DNA from: Zoogloeaceae bacterium
Lineage (GTDB): Bacteria; Pseudomonadota; Gammaproteobacteria; Burkholderiales; Rhodocyclaceae
NCBI GenBank assembly: GCA_031278735.1
Contig: JAITJU010000030.1
Coordinates: 1-20,917, forward strand
Direction: 5' to 3'
Length of the DNA: 20,917 bases
Shown here in pieces: positions 6,087-13,722 of this stretch. Position 1 is the stretch's first letter, and the number at the start of each line of letters is the position of its first letter. The position numbers and the translations under genes are program-made. Below the pieces are notes generated by a model. It did not search any database. It was given only the letters and a program-made list of their open reading frames with translations, and was not told the origin of the DNA.

Positions 6087-8225
6087 TTATTCCAGCGTGA
6101 ACCGCGCCTTCAGCCAGAAAGCGCGCCCCGGCTCATTCACGCGCAGGGTCTGCTCGTAGCCCGGAACCAGCGCGCCGCCCTTGCTGATGGCTTCGGCGTA
6201 GGTTTTGTCGAACAGATTGTCGATGCCGAACGTGACATGGGCGCGCTTCTTCCAGCGGTAGCCGCCGTTCATGGAAAAGACGCCAAAGCCGCTCGTCCTG
6301 CCCAGATCCTGGCCAACGATGTTGCCTTCATCGACGGCGACGCGGTTTTGCCGGGCGGCAAGCCGCCAGAGCGCGCCCGCCGACCAGGGGCCGGATTCCC
6401 AGTCGAGACCCAGACGGCCTTCCAGGGGCGGCATCTGGCCCAGGGGATGATGATCCGTGTCGTTCTCGCCGCGCGTGTAGGCAAGGCTCGCCGTGGCCTT
6501 CCAGCCGGGCGAGAAACGGTAATGAACGCCCGCCTCGCCGCCCCAGACGGTCGCCTTGATGTTGCGGGCGACGGTGACGGCGCGCGCGCTCATCATCGGG
6601 CCGGGCTTTGTGTAATTGCTCTGGATCAGGATGTAATCGTCGATCCGGCCATAGAAGGCCGAGACGAAACCCTGCCAGGGACCGGTTTTCCAGGTGAGGC
6701 CGACATCGAGCTGGGTGGTTTTTTCCGTATCGAGCGTATCGAAGACGGAAAGGCTCGCCGCCGCTTCCTTGCCGATCAGCTCCCAGAAATCGGGGGCGCG
6801 CTCGCTGTGTCCCAAGCCGGCGTAGGCCGTGCCGAGGGGCAAATCATGCTCATAGCGGACAAAGCCGCTGTAAAGATGCTCCGTCCGGCGCGCGTTCGCG
6901 GTGGGGTTGGCGCGGTAACTGGGCATCATGCCGCTTCCCAGGTTGATTTGTCGGCGGCTGTCCTTTGCGCGCCAGCGATCCGTCCGCAGGCCCGCGATCA
7001 GGCGATCCTTTTCCGCGAACAGCCATTCGAGTTCGGAAAAAAGACCGGATTGCGCGAAACGCGCGTCTTCCACGCGTTTCTGGTCGTGGTAATCGTTGGC
7101 CGCGCCGCGCCTGCCGCCGCTTCTGCCCGTGTGCCGGTTGGATTGCCAGTCGGCGCCCAGAATCCAGCGCAGTTCCTCTTGCGGGTAGAGCGTGAAGGCC
7201 AGGCGCCCGCCGGTGGTCCTGCGGTCGGGATTGCTCGCCATCGCCATGCCGGTCGTGTGGCGCAGTGAATAATTGTCCATTACATGATCGATGTAGTTGT
7301 AATAAATTTGCGCTTCCACCTTGTCGAGCAGGCCGCCGATGGCCGATTTCTCGAACCTGAAATCGGCGTTTTCCCGCTTGAAGCGGCTGCCGTCCATGCC
7401 CCGGTCGGCATAGGCGGCCTCGGCGTCGCTCCTGGCGGCGGAAAATTGCAGGCGGGTGTTTCGATCTGGCGTCCAGCCCAGGATGGCCGTGGCGCTATGG
7501 CGCTCGTAGCGGGAATGCGCGGATTTGCCGTCGCCATCCTCGTAATCGCCGGAACGGGCGTGGGTGACGATGCCTTGCGCGTAGCCTTGCGGCGAACCCG
7601 CCTTCACATCCATAAAAATGTCATGCCGTCCGAAACTCGCGCCGGTGACGGCGCTGTCGGCTTGCCAGCCCGGTTCGGAAAAATAGACGGGATCGCGCTC
7701 GAAACGCACGGTGCCCGCTGAGGCGCCCGGGCCGTAAAGTACGCTCTGCGGCCCTTTGATGAGCGTCACGCGGTCGAAGGCGTCCGGGAAGATGTAGGCG
7801 GTGGGCGGGTCCATGCGTCCGCCGCAGCCGCCGAGAATCTGTTCGCCGTCGAAGAGGATGTTGAGGCGCGAAGCGGCCATGCCGCGAAAGACCGGGTCGC
7901 CGCTGACGCCGCCCTTGCGGATGACGCTCATGCCGGGGATGGTCTTCAGGAAACCCGCGCCGTCATTGGGGGGCAGGGGCTGCTGCGGCGCTTTCGGATC
8001 GAGCCGGACTTCCAGCGGCGCGTTCATGGCGGGCGCGGTGATGACGATGGGGGCGAGTTCGACCTCATTCGCGGCATCCCTGTCCGGCGCGGGCTGGCCG
8101 TGTTCGTGAAAATGGGGTTCTTTTGCGCTTTCCTCGGCGTGGAGCGGTGAAAGCGTGAAGATCGCGGCAAAAGCGGCAGCCAGCGCGCGCACTGCGGGCT
8201 TGCCTTGCAATATGGGAAACTGCAT
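6087..8225 (-). CDS. oprC: TonB-dependent copper receptor (OprC/NosA family)
   Basis: This 712-residue outer-membrane protein starts at an ATG with AAGGA at 9 nt; the open frame upstream to 8339 adds no signal-like sequence. A signal peptide ends near SPLHA (residue 30), and a histidine-rich stretch PHFHEHG (residues 37-43) follows. A TonB-box-like APIVITA lies near residues 58-64, then the plug domain, then a beta-barrel. The segment GGCGGRMDPPTAYIFPDAFD identifies the OprC family. Cys134 and Met138 form CxxxM, and His314 and Met316 form HxM in YIDHVMDNY. As I recall the published OprC structure, these two motifs together bind copper, and the 180-residue distance between them is the same here. 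The protein ends in ARFTLE, without the usual terminal aromatic residue. It imports copper using TonB energy. Confidence 0.95.
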   Translation of the reverse strand: MQFPILQGKPAVRALAAAFAAIFTLSPLHAEESAKEPHFHEHGQPAPDRDAANEVELAPIVITAPAMNAPLEVRLDPKAPQQPLPPNDGAGFLKTIPGMSVIRKGGVSGDPVFRGMAASRLNILFDGEQILGGCGGRMDPPTAYIFPDAFDRVTLIKGPQSVLYGPGASAGTVRFERDPVYFSEPGWQADSAVTGASFGRHDIFMDVKAGSPQGYAQGIVTHARSGDYEDGDGKSAHSRYERHSATAILGWTPDRNTRLQFSAARSDAEAAYADRGMDGSRFKRENADFRFEKSAIGGLLDKVEAQIYYNYIDHVMDNYSLRHTTGMAMASNPDRRTTGGRLAFTLYPQEELRWILGADWQSNRHTGRSGGRRGAANDYHDQKRVEDARFAQSGLFSELEWLFAEKDRLIAGLRTDRWRAKDSRRQINLGSGMMPSYRANPTANARRTEHLYSGFVRYEHDLPLGTAYAGLGHSERAPDFWELIGKEAAASLSVFDTLDTEKTTQLDVGLTWKTGPWQGFVSAFYGRIDDYILIQSNYTKPGPMMSARAVTVARNIKATVWGGEAGVHYRFSPGWKATASLAYTRGENDTDHHPLGQMPPLEGRLGLDWESGPWSAGALWRLAARQNRVAVDEGNIVGQDLGRTSGFGVFSMNGGYRWKKRAHVTFGIDNLFDKTYAEAISKGGALVPGYEQTLRVNEPGRAFWLKARFTLE

Positions 8226-8369
8226 GGTGAAAAATCCTTCGCGGATCGCCAGACGCCAAAAACGCGCAACGCAAACAGCGGCGCGGACGGCGTCAGCGGA
8301 AACAATCGGAAAGTGACGGATCGACGGCAGGACGATCAAGGCCCGAAATCGAAATCCGGATCGAAAAGC

Positions 8370-8768
8370 TCAGGCGAAGGAAGGCGGGGCGCGCGGCGGC
8401 GCATGCCGCAGGTCTGGCGAATTTGCCGTTGTGCCGTCAGCGCGCCGACGCAGATGGCGCGCAGCGGCCAATTCCGGCAACAGAAAAACAAATGTTGCGG
8501 CGGGCGGCGCCGCATCATCCGTCATCATGATGCATAACGGACAATGCGGGGCGTTGTCGGGAACGGGCAACGGCGCGTCGTCCGTTGTCGGCGCAAACAA
8601 AACGCGCTGCATACCCGTCCCCGCGCAAACCTCGACAAATTCGGCGCTTGCGGCGCCAAACGTCATGGACGCGGCTTGCAGAACAATGCCCAGGGCAAAC
8701 GCGCCCCCCACCCACAAGGCGAGTCGGCGCAGACAGACGGGGAAAACGGAAATAGCGGCAGAACGCAT
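8370..8768 (-). CDS. DUF2946 family protein, probable copper-associated
   Basis: This 132-residue protein has a hydrophobic N-terminal segment (LALWVGGAFALGIVLQAASM, about residues 16-35) acting as signal or anchor. The conserved spots of the DUF2946 family follow: Cys48 in EVCAGTG, and His75-Cys76-Pro-Leu-Cys79 with Met81-Met82 right behind. The C-terminus has the RAPP-type end seen in relatives. Proteins of this family are commonly encoded beside OprC-type copper receptors, and here it lies 144 nt upstream of that gene on the same strand. The Cys/His/Met cluster could bind copper; this is an inference. The frame is open further upstream to 8954, but that part is arginine-rich and unlike coding sequence for this family. 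No Shine-Dalgarno precedes the chosen ATG; see the promoter entry. Confidence 0.82.
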   Translation of the reverse strand: MRSAAISVFPVCLRRLALWVGGAFALGIVLQAASMTFGAASAEFVEVCAGTGMQRVLFAPTTDDAPLPVPDNAPHCPLCIMMTDDAAPPAATFVFLLPELAAARHLRRRADGTTANSPDLRHAPPRAPPSFA

Positions 8769-9096
8769 GGACGGGATTCTACAAATTCTTCGAGATTGGC
8801 GACAAGGATATTTCACTTTCCTTTTTTCCCTGCTTTCACTCGCGCATCCGCCGCATCGTTCCTGTTGCGCGCGTTGAACGCTTTGACGAAGCACGCATCC
8901 CGCGCCCCAGGATTGGGCGAATTCCCGACGCATACGCACGATTGAAGTGCGCAAGTCCCGAAAAAATTCACGGGCATGTTCTGGCGTTCGCGGGAATGTA
9001 TCGGGTTTGCGCGTCTCCTGCCGGTTTGGTCTGTCTCTTGCTTATTCTTCTGTCGTCCATCCCGCAATCCCTGCAACCCCTGATAAAGGAGCCATC
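8769..9096. promoter_or_regulatory. Divergent intergenic region between copper module and TRAP-eut operon
   Basis: This 328-bp gap holds the promoter of the copper module at its left end (separate entry). Near the middle, CGCAC (8935-8939) and GTGCG (8947-8951) form a 5-bp dyad around 7 nt that could be an operator, with low certainty. For the rightward TRAP-eut operon I cannot pick a convincing -35/-10 pair. The ribosome site AAAGGA lies 6 nt before the TRAP binding-protein start. I see no convincing small gene. Confidence 0.45.
8776..8805 (-). promoter_or_regulatory. Candidate sigma70-type promoter giving a leaderless DUF2946 transcript
   Basis: On the minus strand TTGTCG and TAGAAT are separated by 18 nt. 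Only 7 nt (CCCGTCC) separate the -10 box from the ATG of the DUF2946 gene, so transcription would begin at or next to the A of the start codon. That agrees with the missing Shine-Dalgarno sequence. Confidence 0.45.
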
Positions 9097-10284
9097 ATGC
9101 CTGCACATGCACCGCTGGAAACAAAGGAAACGCCGATCAAGGAAACGCCGACCATTGCGACACAAGCGCCCGCCGCATCCGAAGAAACTTCCCGGCAAAA
9201 ACGTCGGCGCTTCCTGCAAAAAGCGGGGATCGTGGCCGCCGCGCCCGCGCTGGGCGGCATTCTGGCCGGATGTTCCGGCGGCAAGGAAGAGGGCGGCAGC
9301 GGCGCGCCCGCCGTCGCCGCCGCCCCAAAAAGCGCGATCAAGTGGCGCTTGCAGACTTACGCGGGCGCAGCGCTCGGCGAGCACGTCGTCAAACCGGCCA
9401 TTGACGCCTTCAACCAGGCCGCCAATGGAGAAATGACCATCGAGTTGTATTATGCCGACCAGTTGGTGCCGACGAGCGAATTGTTCCGCGCCCTGCAAAG
9501 CGGCACGATCGACGCCGTGCAAAGCGATGACGATTCCATTGCCTCCCCCGCCGATGTCGCGGTCTTCGGCGGCTATTTTCCGTTTGCCACCCGCTACAGT
9601 CTGGATGTGCCGACGCTGTTCGCGCAGTTCGGGCTGGATAAAATCTGGGCGGAATCCTATGCGGAAGTCGGCGGCGTCACTTGGCTGAGCGCCGGCGCCT
9701 GGGATCCTTGCCATTTCGCCACCAAGACCCCGATCAACAGTCTCGCCGACCTGAAGGGCAAGAAGGTCTTCACCTTTCCGACCGCAGGACGCTTCCTGTC
9801 CCGCTTTGGCGTCGTCCCGGTGACGCTGCCCTGGGAGGACATCGAAATGGCGCTGCGCACCGGCGAACTCGACGGCGTGGCCTGGTCGGGCATCACCGAG
9901 GATTACACGGTGGGCTGGGCGGACGGCACCAGTTATTTTTTGACGAACAACATTTCCGGCGCCTGGATCGGCTCCTTCTTCGCCAACACGAAGGCGTGGG
10001 AAGCCGTGCCGGAACATTTGAAAACCCTGTTCCGGCTTTGCATGGACAGTTCGCATTACTACCGCCAGCACTGGTATTGGGGCGGCGAGGCGAAACTGCG
10101 CACGGAAGGAACGAAACTGAAGCTCACCTCCATCCCGGACGCGGAATGGGCAAGCGTCGAACAGGAAGCGGTGAAATTCTGGGACGAAATCGCCACCACG
10201 TCTCCGCGCGCCGCGAAGGTCGTGGAAATCTTCCGCAATTACAACGCCATGATGCAGAAGGCGGGCAAGCCCTATCGTTACTGA
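9097..10284 (+). CDS. TRAP transporter solute-binding protein (DctP/FcbT1-like), Tat-exported lipoprotein
   Basis: This 395-residue protein starts at an ATG with AAAGGA at 6 nt. A twin-arginine motif KRRRFLQK (about residues 35-42) precedes a hydrophobic stretch and a lipobox LAGC with Cys59, so it should be exported folded and then anchored by lipid. The mature part (KWRLQTYAG...) has the DctP layout: SELFRALQSGTIDAVQ, then ADLKGKKVFTFPTAGRF, then DGVAWSG. Most TRAP binding proteins have KxR where this one has Lys-Val-Phe225, so the usual carboxylate-binding Arg is missing. The N-terminus before the Tat motif carries a duplicated KETP from an 11-bp direct repeat. It is the first gene of an operon with two TRAP permeases and eutBC, so ethanolamine or a related amine is the leading ligand candidate (inference). 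Confidence 0.92.
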   Translation: MPAHAPLETKETPIKETPTIATQAPAASEETSRQKRRRFLQKAGIVAAAPALGGILAGCSGGKEEGGSGAPAVAAAPKSAIKWRLQTYAGAALGEHVVKPAIDAFNQAANGEMTIELYYADQLVPTSELFRALQSGTIDAVQSDDDSIASPADVAVFGGYFPFATRYSLDVPTLFAQFGLDKIWAESYAEVGGVTWLSAGAWDPCHFATKTPINSLADLKGKKVFTFPTAGRFLSRFGVVPVTLPWEDIEMALRTGELDGVAWSGITEDYTVGWADGTSYFLTNNISGAWIGSFFANTKAWEAVPEHLKTLFRLCMDSSHYYRQHWYWGGEAKLRTEGTKLKLTSIPDAEWASVEQEAVKFWDEIATTSPRAAKVVEIFRNYNAMMQKAGKPYRY

Positions 10285-10297
10285 CGCGCGCGACATG

Positions 10298-10325
10298 CCC
10301 CGCCGCCGTTGGCGGGGTCTTTTTT
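10298..10325 (+). terminator. Intra-operon hairpin with T-run between TRAP binding-protein and permease genes
   Basis: CCCCGCC (10298-10304) and GGCGGGG (10311-10317) form a perfect 7-bp GC stem with loop GCCGTT, followed directly by TCTTTTTT. This is a full intrinsic-terminator structure 13 nt after the stop codon of the binding-protein gene and 12 nt before the start of the small permease. Partial read-through would give more binding protein than permease and enzyme. It may also protect the 3' end of the binding-protein message. Confidence 0.85.
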
Positions 10326-10337
10326 CGGGAGACTCCC

Positions 10338-10961
10338 ATGTCTGATTTCCTCTTGCAACGATTGCAGAACGCGGCGGGAAAATACGTGCGCTTCATGGCC
10401 GCGGTCAACCGCGTCATGGGCGGCGTCGCAATGTATCTGCTGCTGGTCATGCTGGCCATTCTCATGTATTCGGCGGCGTGCAACAATCTTGCCGGTTCGC
10501 CCCCAATCTGGGCCATGGAAATGGCGCAGTTTACAATGGCGGCCTATTACCTTCTGGGCGCGAGCTACAGCCTGCAACAAGGCGCGCACGTGCGCATGGA
10601 TTTCCTCTACGAACGCTGGAAACCCCGGCAACGGGCGGCGGTCGACTCCATCACCATTCTCTTTGTCATTTTCTATCTGGGCGTTCTGGTCTATGGCGGC
10701 GTACAGGGTTCCTGGTACGCGCTGGAATATGGCCAGCGCAACCATTCGGTCTGGGGGCCGTACATGGCGCCGATCAAGATCATCATGACCCTGGGCATGT
10801 CGCTCATGCTCCTGCAATGCGTGGCGGAATTATTGAAGGACATCGCCCGGACGCGGGGCGTCGATCTCATGCGCATTCCGCCGCCGCCGGAACCCGTCGC
10901 GGCCAGCATCCCCGAAATGTTCCTGCCCGCCTTCGCGCGGGCGGAAGCAAGCGCCGACTGA
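10338..10961 (+). CDS. TRAP transporter small permease (DctQ-like)
   Basis: This 207-residue inner-membrane protein starts at an ATG with GGAG at 6 nt. Four hydrophobic segments can be seen: around YLLLVMLAILMYSAA, MAQFTMAAYYLLGASYS, ITILFVIFYLGVLVYGG and IKIIMTLGMSLMLLQC. The motif LGASYSLQQGAHVRMDFLYE between the second and third is typical of DctQ proteins. It pairs with the large permease and the binding protein to make a sodium-driven tripartite importer. A proline-rich tail (IPPPPEP) follows the last membrane segment. Confidence 0.92.
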   Translation: MSDFLLQRLQNAAGKYVRFMAAVNRVMGGVAMYLLLVMLAILMYSAACNNLAGSPPIWAMEMAQFTMAAYYLLGASYSLQQGAHVRMDFLYERWKPRQRAAVDSITILFVIFYLGVLVYGGVQGSWYALEYGQRNHSVWGPYMAPIKIIMTLGMSLMLLQCVAELLKDIARTRGVDLMRIPPPPEPVAASIPEMFLPAFARAEASAD

Positions 10962-11002
10962 CCTGACCGCCCTCCTCCGCCCCAATTGTCGGCAGATCCC
11001 GC

Positions 11003-12328
11003 GTGGATTACACCATCGTCATTCTCCTGATGTTTTCGTCGCTGATGCTCCTCATGTCGACGGGGCAGCGGGTCTTCGGCGTCATGGGCTTCGTCGGCGT
11101 CGCCTGCGCGCTCTGGCTCTGGGGGCCAGGCGGTTCGGAAATGGGGTTCAACGCGGCCATCAAGCTCTTCAACTGGTATCCGATGCTGACCCTGCCCATG
11201 TTCATCTTCATGGGTTACATGCTTTCGGAATCCGGCGTCGCCAACGATCTCTATCATATGCTGCACGTCTGGATGGGCGGCTTGCGCGGCGGGCTTGCCG
11301 TCGGCACGATGTTCCTGATGGTGATGGTGTCCTGCCTGAACGGCCTCTCCGTGGCGGGCATGGCCATCGGATGCACCGTGGCGCTGCCGGAACTCGTCAA
11401 GCGCAACTACGACAAGCGGATGATCAGCGGCATCATTCAGGCGGGGAGTTCGCTCGGCATCCTGACGCCGCCCAGCATCGTGCTCGTGCTCTACGGCATC
11501 ATCGCGCGCCAGCCGGTCGGCCCATTGTGGCTGGCGGGCGTAGGACCAGGGATTTTGCTTGCGGCGATGTTCCTCTGCTACATCATTGTGCGCTGCCGCC
11601 TGCAACCGAATCTTGGCCCGGCGCTGCCCGCCTCGGAACGGCAATACACCCGCGCCGAAAAGTTCCGCGTTCTGGGCGCGGGCATCCTGCCGCTCATCAT
11701 GATGGCGCTCGTCATCGGCTCTTTTTTCCTGGGTTACGCGAGCCTTGTGGAAAGCTCGGCCATCGGCGCGCTGGCCGCGCTCCTGATTGCGCTTTTCAGG
11801 GGACGCTTGAACCGCGAAGTCCTGCATCGCACCCTGCGGCACTCCCTGAACGCCAGCGCGATGTTCATGTGGATCATGATGGCGGCGCTGGCCTTCGCCG
11901 CCGTTTTCGACGGTCTTGGCGCGGTGCGGGCGGTGGAGCGCATCTTTCTCGACCAGTTGGGACTTTCTCCCTGGCAGGTGCTGCTGCTCATGCAGCTTTC
12001 CTTTTTGATCATGGGCATTTTTCTGGACGACACGGCCATGCTCGTCATCGTCGCGCCGCTCTATATTCCCATCATCGTGAAACTCGGCTTCAGCCCGATC
12101 TGGTTTGGCATTCTCTACACCATTACCTGCCAGATCGCCTATCTCACGCCGCCGTTCGGCTACAACCTCTTCCTGATGCGCGCCATGTCGCCGCCTTCCT
12201 TCACGATTCGGGATATTTACGTCTCCATCATCCCCTTTGTGCTGATGATGCTGCTTGCCATGATCCTCATCCTGATTTTCCCGCAAATCGCGCTGTGGAT
12301 TCCCGAACACGTCATTCTCCCTTCCTGA
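11003..12328 (+). CDS. TRAP transporter large permease (DctM-like)
   Basis: This 441-residue, highly hydrophobic protein has about twelve membrane segments, the usual length of DctM. Characteristic stretches are NWYPMLTLPMFIFMGYMLSESG near residue 55, AGSSLGILTPPSIVLVLYGIIA near 150 and ITCQIAYLTPPFGYNLFLM near 375, the two TPP helix-break motifs of the ion-transporter superfamily. It carries the transport path. The start is GTG with no strong Shine-Dalgarno, 41 nt after the small permease. An in-frame ATG at 11030 is possible but would cut the first membrane segment. It runs into eutB after 10 nt. Confidence 0.94.
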   Translation: MDYTIVILLMFSSLMLLMSTGQRVFGVMGFVGVACALWLWGPGGSEMGFNAAIKLFNWYPMLTLPMFIFMGYMLSESGVANDLYHMLHVWMGGLRGGLAVGTMFLMVMVSCLNGLSVAGMAIGCTVALPELVKRNYDKRMISGIIQAGSSLGILTPPSIVLVLYGIIARQPVGPLWLAGVGPGILLAAMFLCYIIVRCRLQPNLGPALPASERQYTRAEKFRVLGAGILPLIMMALVIGSFFLGYASLVESSAIGALAALLIALFRGRLNREVLHRTLRHSLNASAMFMWIMMAALAFAAVFDGLGAVRAVERIFLDQLGLSPWQVLLLMQLSFLIMGIFLDDTAMLVIVAPLYIPIIVKLGFSPIWFGILYTITCQIAYLTPPFGYNLFLMRAMSPPSFTIRDIYVSIIPFVLMMLLAMILILIFPQIALWIPEHVILPS

Positions 12329-12338
12329 GGCAAACGTC

Positions 12339-13715
12339 GTGATTTTTCCCTGTTCCCTGTCCGTCGGCGCGCGCCGCTATGTTTTTTCGTCCCTGAAAGA
12401 ACTGATGGCCAAGGCCAGTCCCCTGCGCTCCGGGGATGTTCTGGCGGGCGTCGCCGCCGAGAGCGCCGAGGAGCGCGTTGCCGCACAGCAGTGTCTCGCC
12501 GATGCGCCGCTTGCCCATTTTCTCGAAGAACCGCTCATTCCCTATGAGACGGACGCGGTGACCCGCCTCATCCTCGACACGCATGATCGCGCCGCCTTCG
12601 CGCCGGTCGCCGATCTGACCGTCGGCGCGTTCCGGGACTGGCTCCTGTGCTACGAAACCGACGCCGCCGCGCTTGCCGCGCTCGCGCCGGGACTCACGCC
12701 CGAAATGGCCGCCGCCGTCGCCAAACTGATGAGCAACCAGGACCTCATTCTCGTCGCTTCCAAATGCCGCGTCGTGACGGCCTTTCGCAATACCATCGGG
12801 TTGCCGGGGCGTCTTTCGGTGCGTCTGCAACCCAATCATCCCGCCGACGACGCCAAGGGGATTGCCGCCTCGATTCTGGATGGCCTCCTGTATGGTTGCG
12901 GGGACGCGGTGATCGGCATCAACCCGGCCACGGACAGCGTGCCTTCCATGGAGACGCTCCTGCGCCTGATTGACGAACTCATCCGCCGCTACGAGATTCC
13001 GACGCAATCCTGTGTGCTCGCCCACGTCACCACCGCGCTCGAAGTCATCGAACGCGGCGCGCCGGTCGATCTCGTGTTCCAGTCCGTCGCCGGCACCGAA
13101 GCCGCCAACGCGAGTTTCGGCGTCACCCTGCCCTTGCTCGCGGAAGCCCGGGACGCCGCCCGCTCCCTGCGGCGCGGCACGGTCGGCGAAAACGTCATGT
13201 ATTTCGAGACGGGTCAGGGCTCCGCGCTTTCCGCGAACGCGCATCACGGCGTCGACATGCAGACCTGCGAGGCGCGCGCCTATGCCGTCGCCCGCCAGTT
13301 CGAGCCGCTCCTTGTAAACACCGTGGTCGGCTTCATCGGCCCGGAATATCTGTATGACGGCAAGCAAATCCTTCGCGCCGGAATCGAGGATCACTGCGCC
13401 GCCAAGCTGCTCGGCCTGCCAATGGGCTGCGACATCTGCTACACGAACCACGCGGAGGCCGATCAGAACGACATGGACAATCTTCTCACTTTGCTTGGCG
13501 TCGCGGGCTGCACCTACATCATGGGTGTGCCCGGCGCGGACGACATCGCGCTCGGCTATCAATCCACCTCTTTTCATGACAGCCACTACCTGCGCCAGGT
13601 GTTGGGACTGAAGCCCGCCCCAGAGTTCGAGGCATGGCTGGAAAAAATGCAGATCGTCGCGGGGGGAAACCGCCTGCTCCCCACCCTGCCCTCGCACGCG
13701 CTGCTCGCGCCATGA
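12339..13715 (+). CDS. eutB: Ethanolamine ammonia-lyase large subunit
   Basis: This 458-residue catalytic subunit converts ethanolamine to acetaldehyde and ammonia using adenosylcobalamin. The family start is clear: GARRYVFSSLKELMAKASPLRSGD. Active-site residues known from the E. coli enzyme (there R160, Q162, N193, E287, D362) are matched by Arg162 and Gln164 in VRLQPNHP, Asn195 in GINPATDS, Glu290 in YFETGQGS and Asp365 in PMGCDICYTNHAEADQND, so the enzyme looks intact. It starts with GTG, with TGAGG 8 nt upstream, 10 nt after the TRAP large permease. This spacing argues strongly that transporter and enzyme are co-transcribed. Confidence 0.97.
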   Translation: MIFPCSLSVGARRYVFSSLKELMAKASPLRSGDVLAGVAAESAEERVAAQQCLADAPLAHFLEEPLIPYETDAVTRLILDTHDRAAFAPVADLTVGAFRDWLLCYETDAAALAALAPGLTPEMAAAVAKLMSNQDLILVASKCRVVTAFRNTIGLPGRLSVRLQPNHPADDAKGIAASILDGLLYGCGDAVIGINPATDSVPSMETLLRLIDELIRRYEIPTQSCVLAHVTTALEVIERGAPVDLVFQSVAGTEAANASFGVTLPLLAEARDAARSLRRGTVGENVMYFETGQGSALSANAHHGVDMQTCEARAYAVARQFEPLLVNTVVGFIGPEYLYDGKQILRAGIEDHCAAKLLGLPMGCDICYTNHAEADQNDMDNLLTLLGVAGCTYIMGVPGADDIALGYQSTSFHDSHYLRQVLGLKPAPEFEAWLEKMQIVAGGNRLLPTLPSHALLAP

Positions 13716-13722
13716 CCCCGCC

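Noticed and set aside
6087..8225. The TonB receptor as a cobalamin receptor serving the B12-dependent EutBC
   Set aside because: The GGCGGRMDPP and HVM motifs place it in the copper-binding OprC family rather than with BtuB.
8226..8339. N-terminal extension of the copper receptor
   Set aside because: The downstream ATG has AAGGA and begins a normal signal peptide; the extra residues are not signal-like.
10691..12310. A 539-codon minus-strand frame opposite the TRAP permeases
   Set aside because: It is composed mostly of charged residues, His and Gln, the reverse image of hydrophobic membrane codons; the plus-strand permeases are clear.
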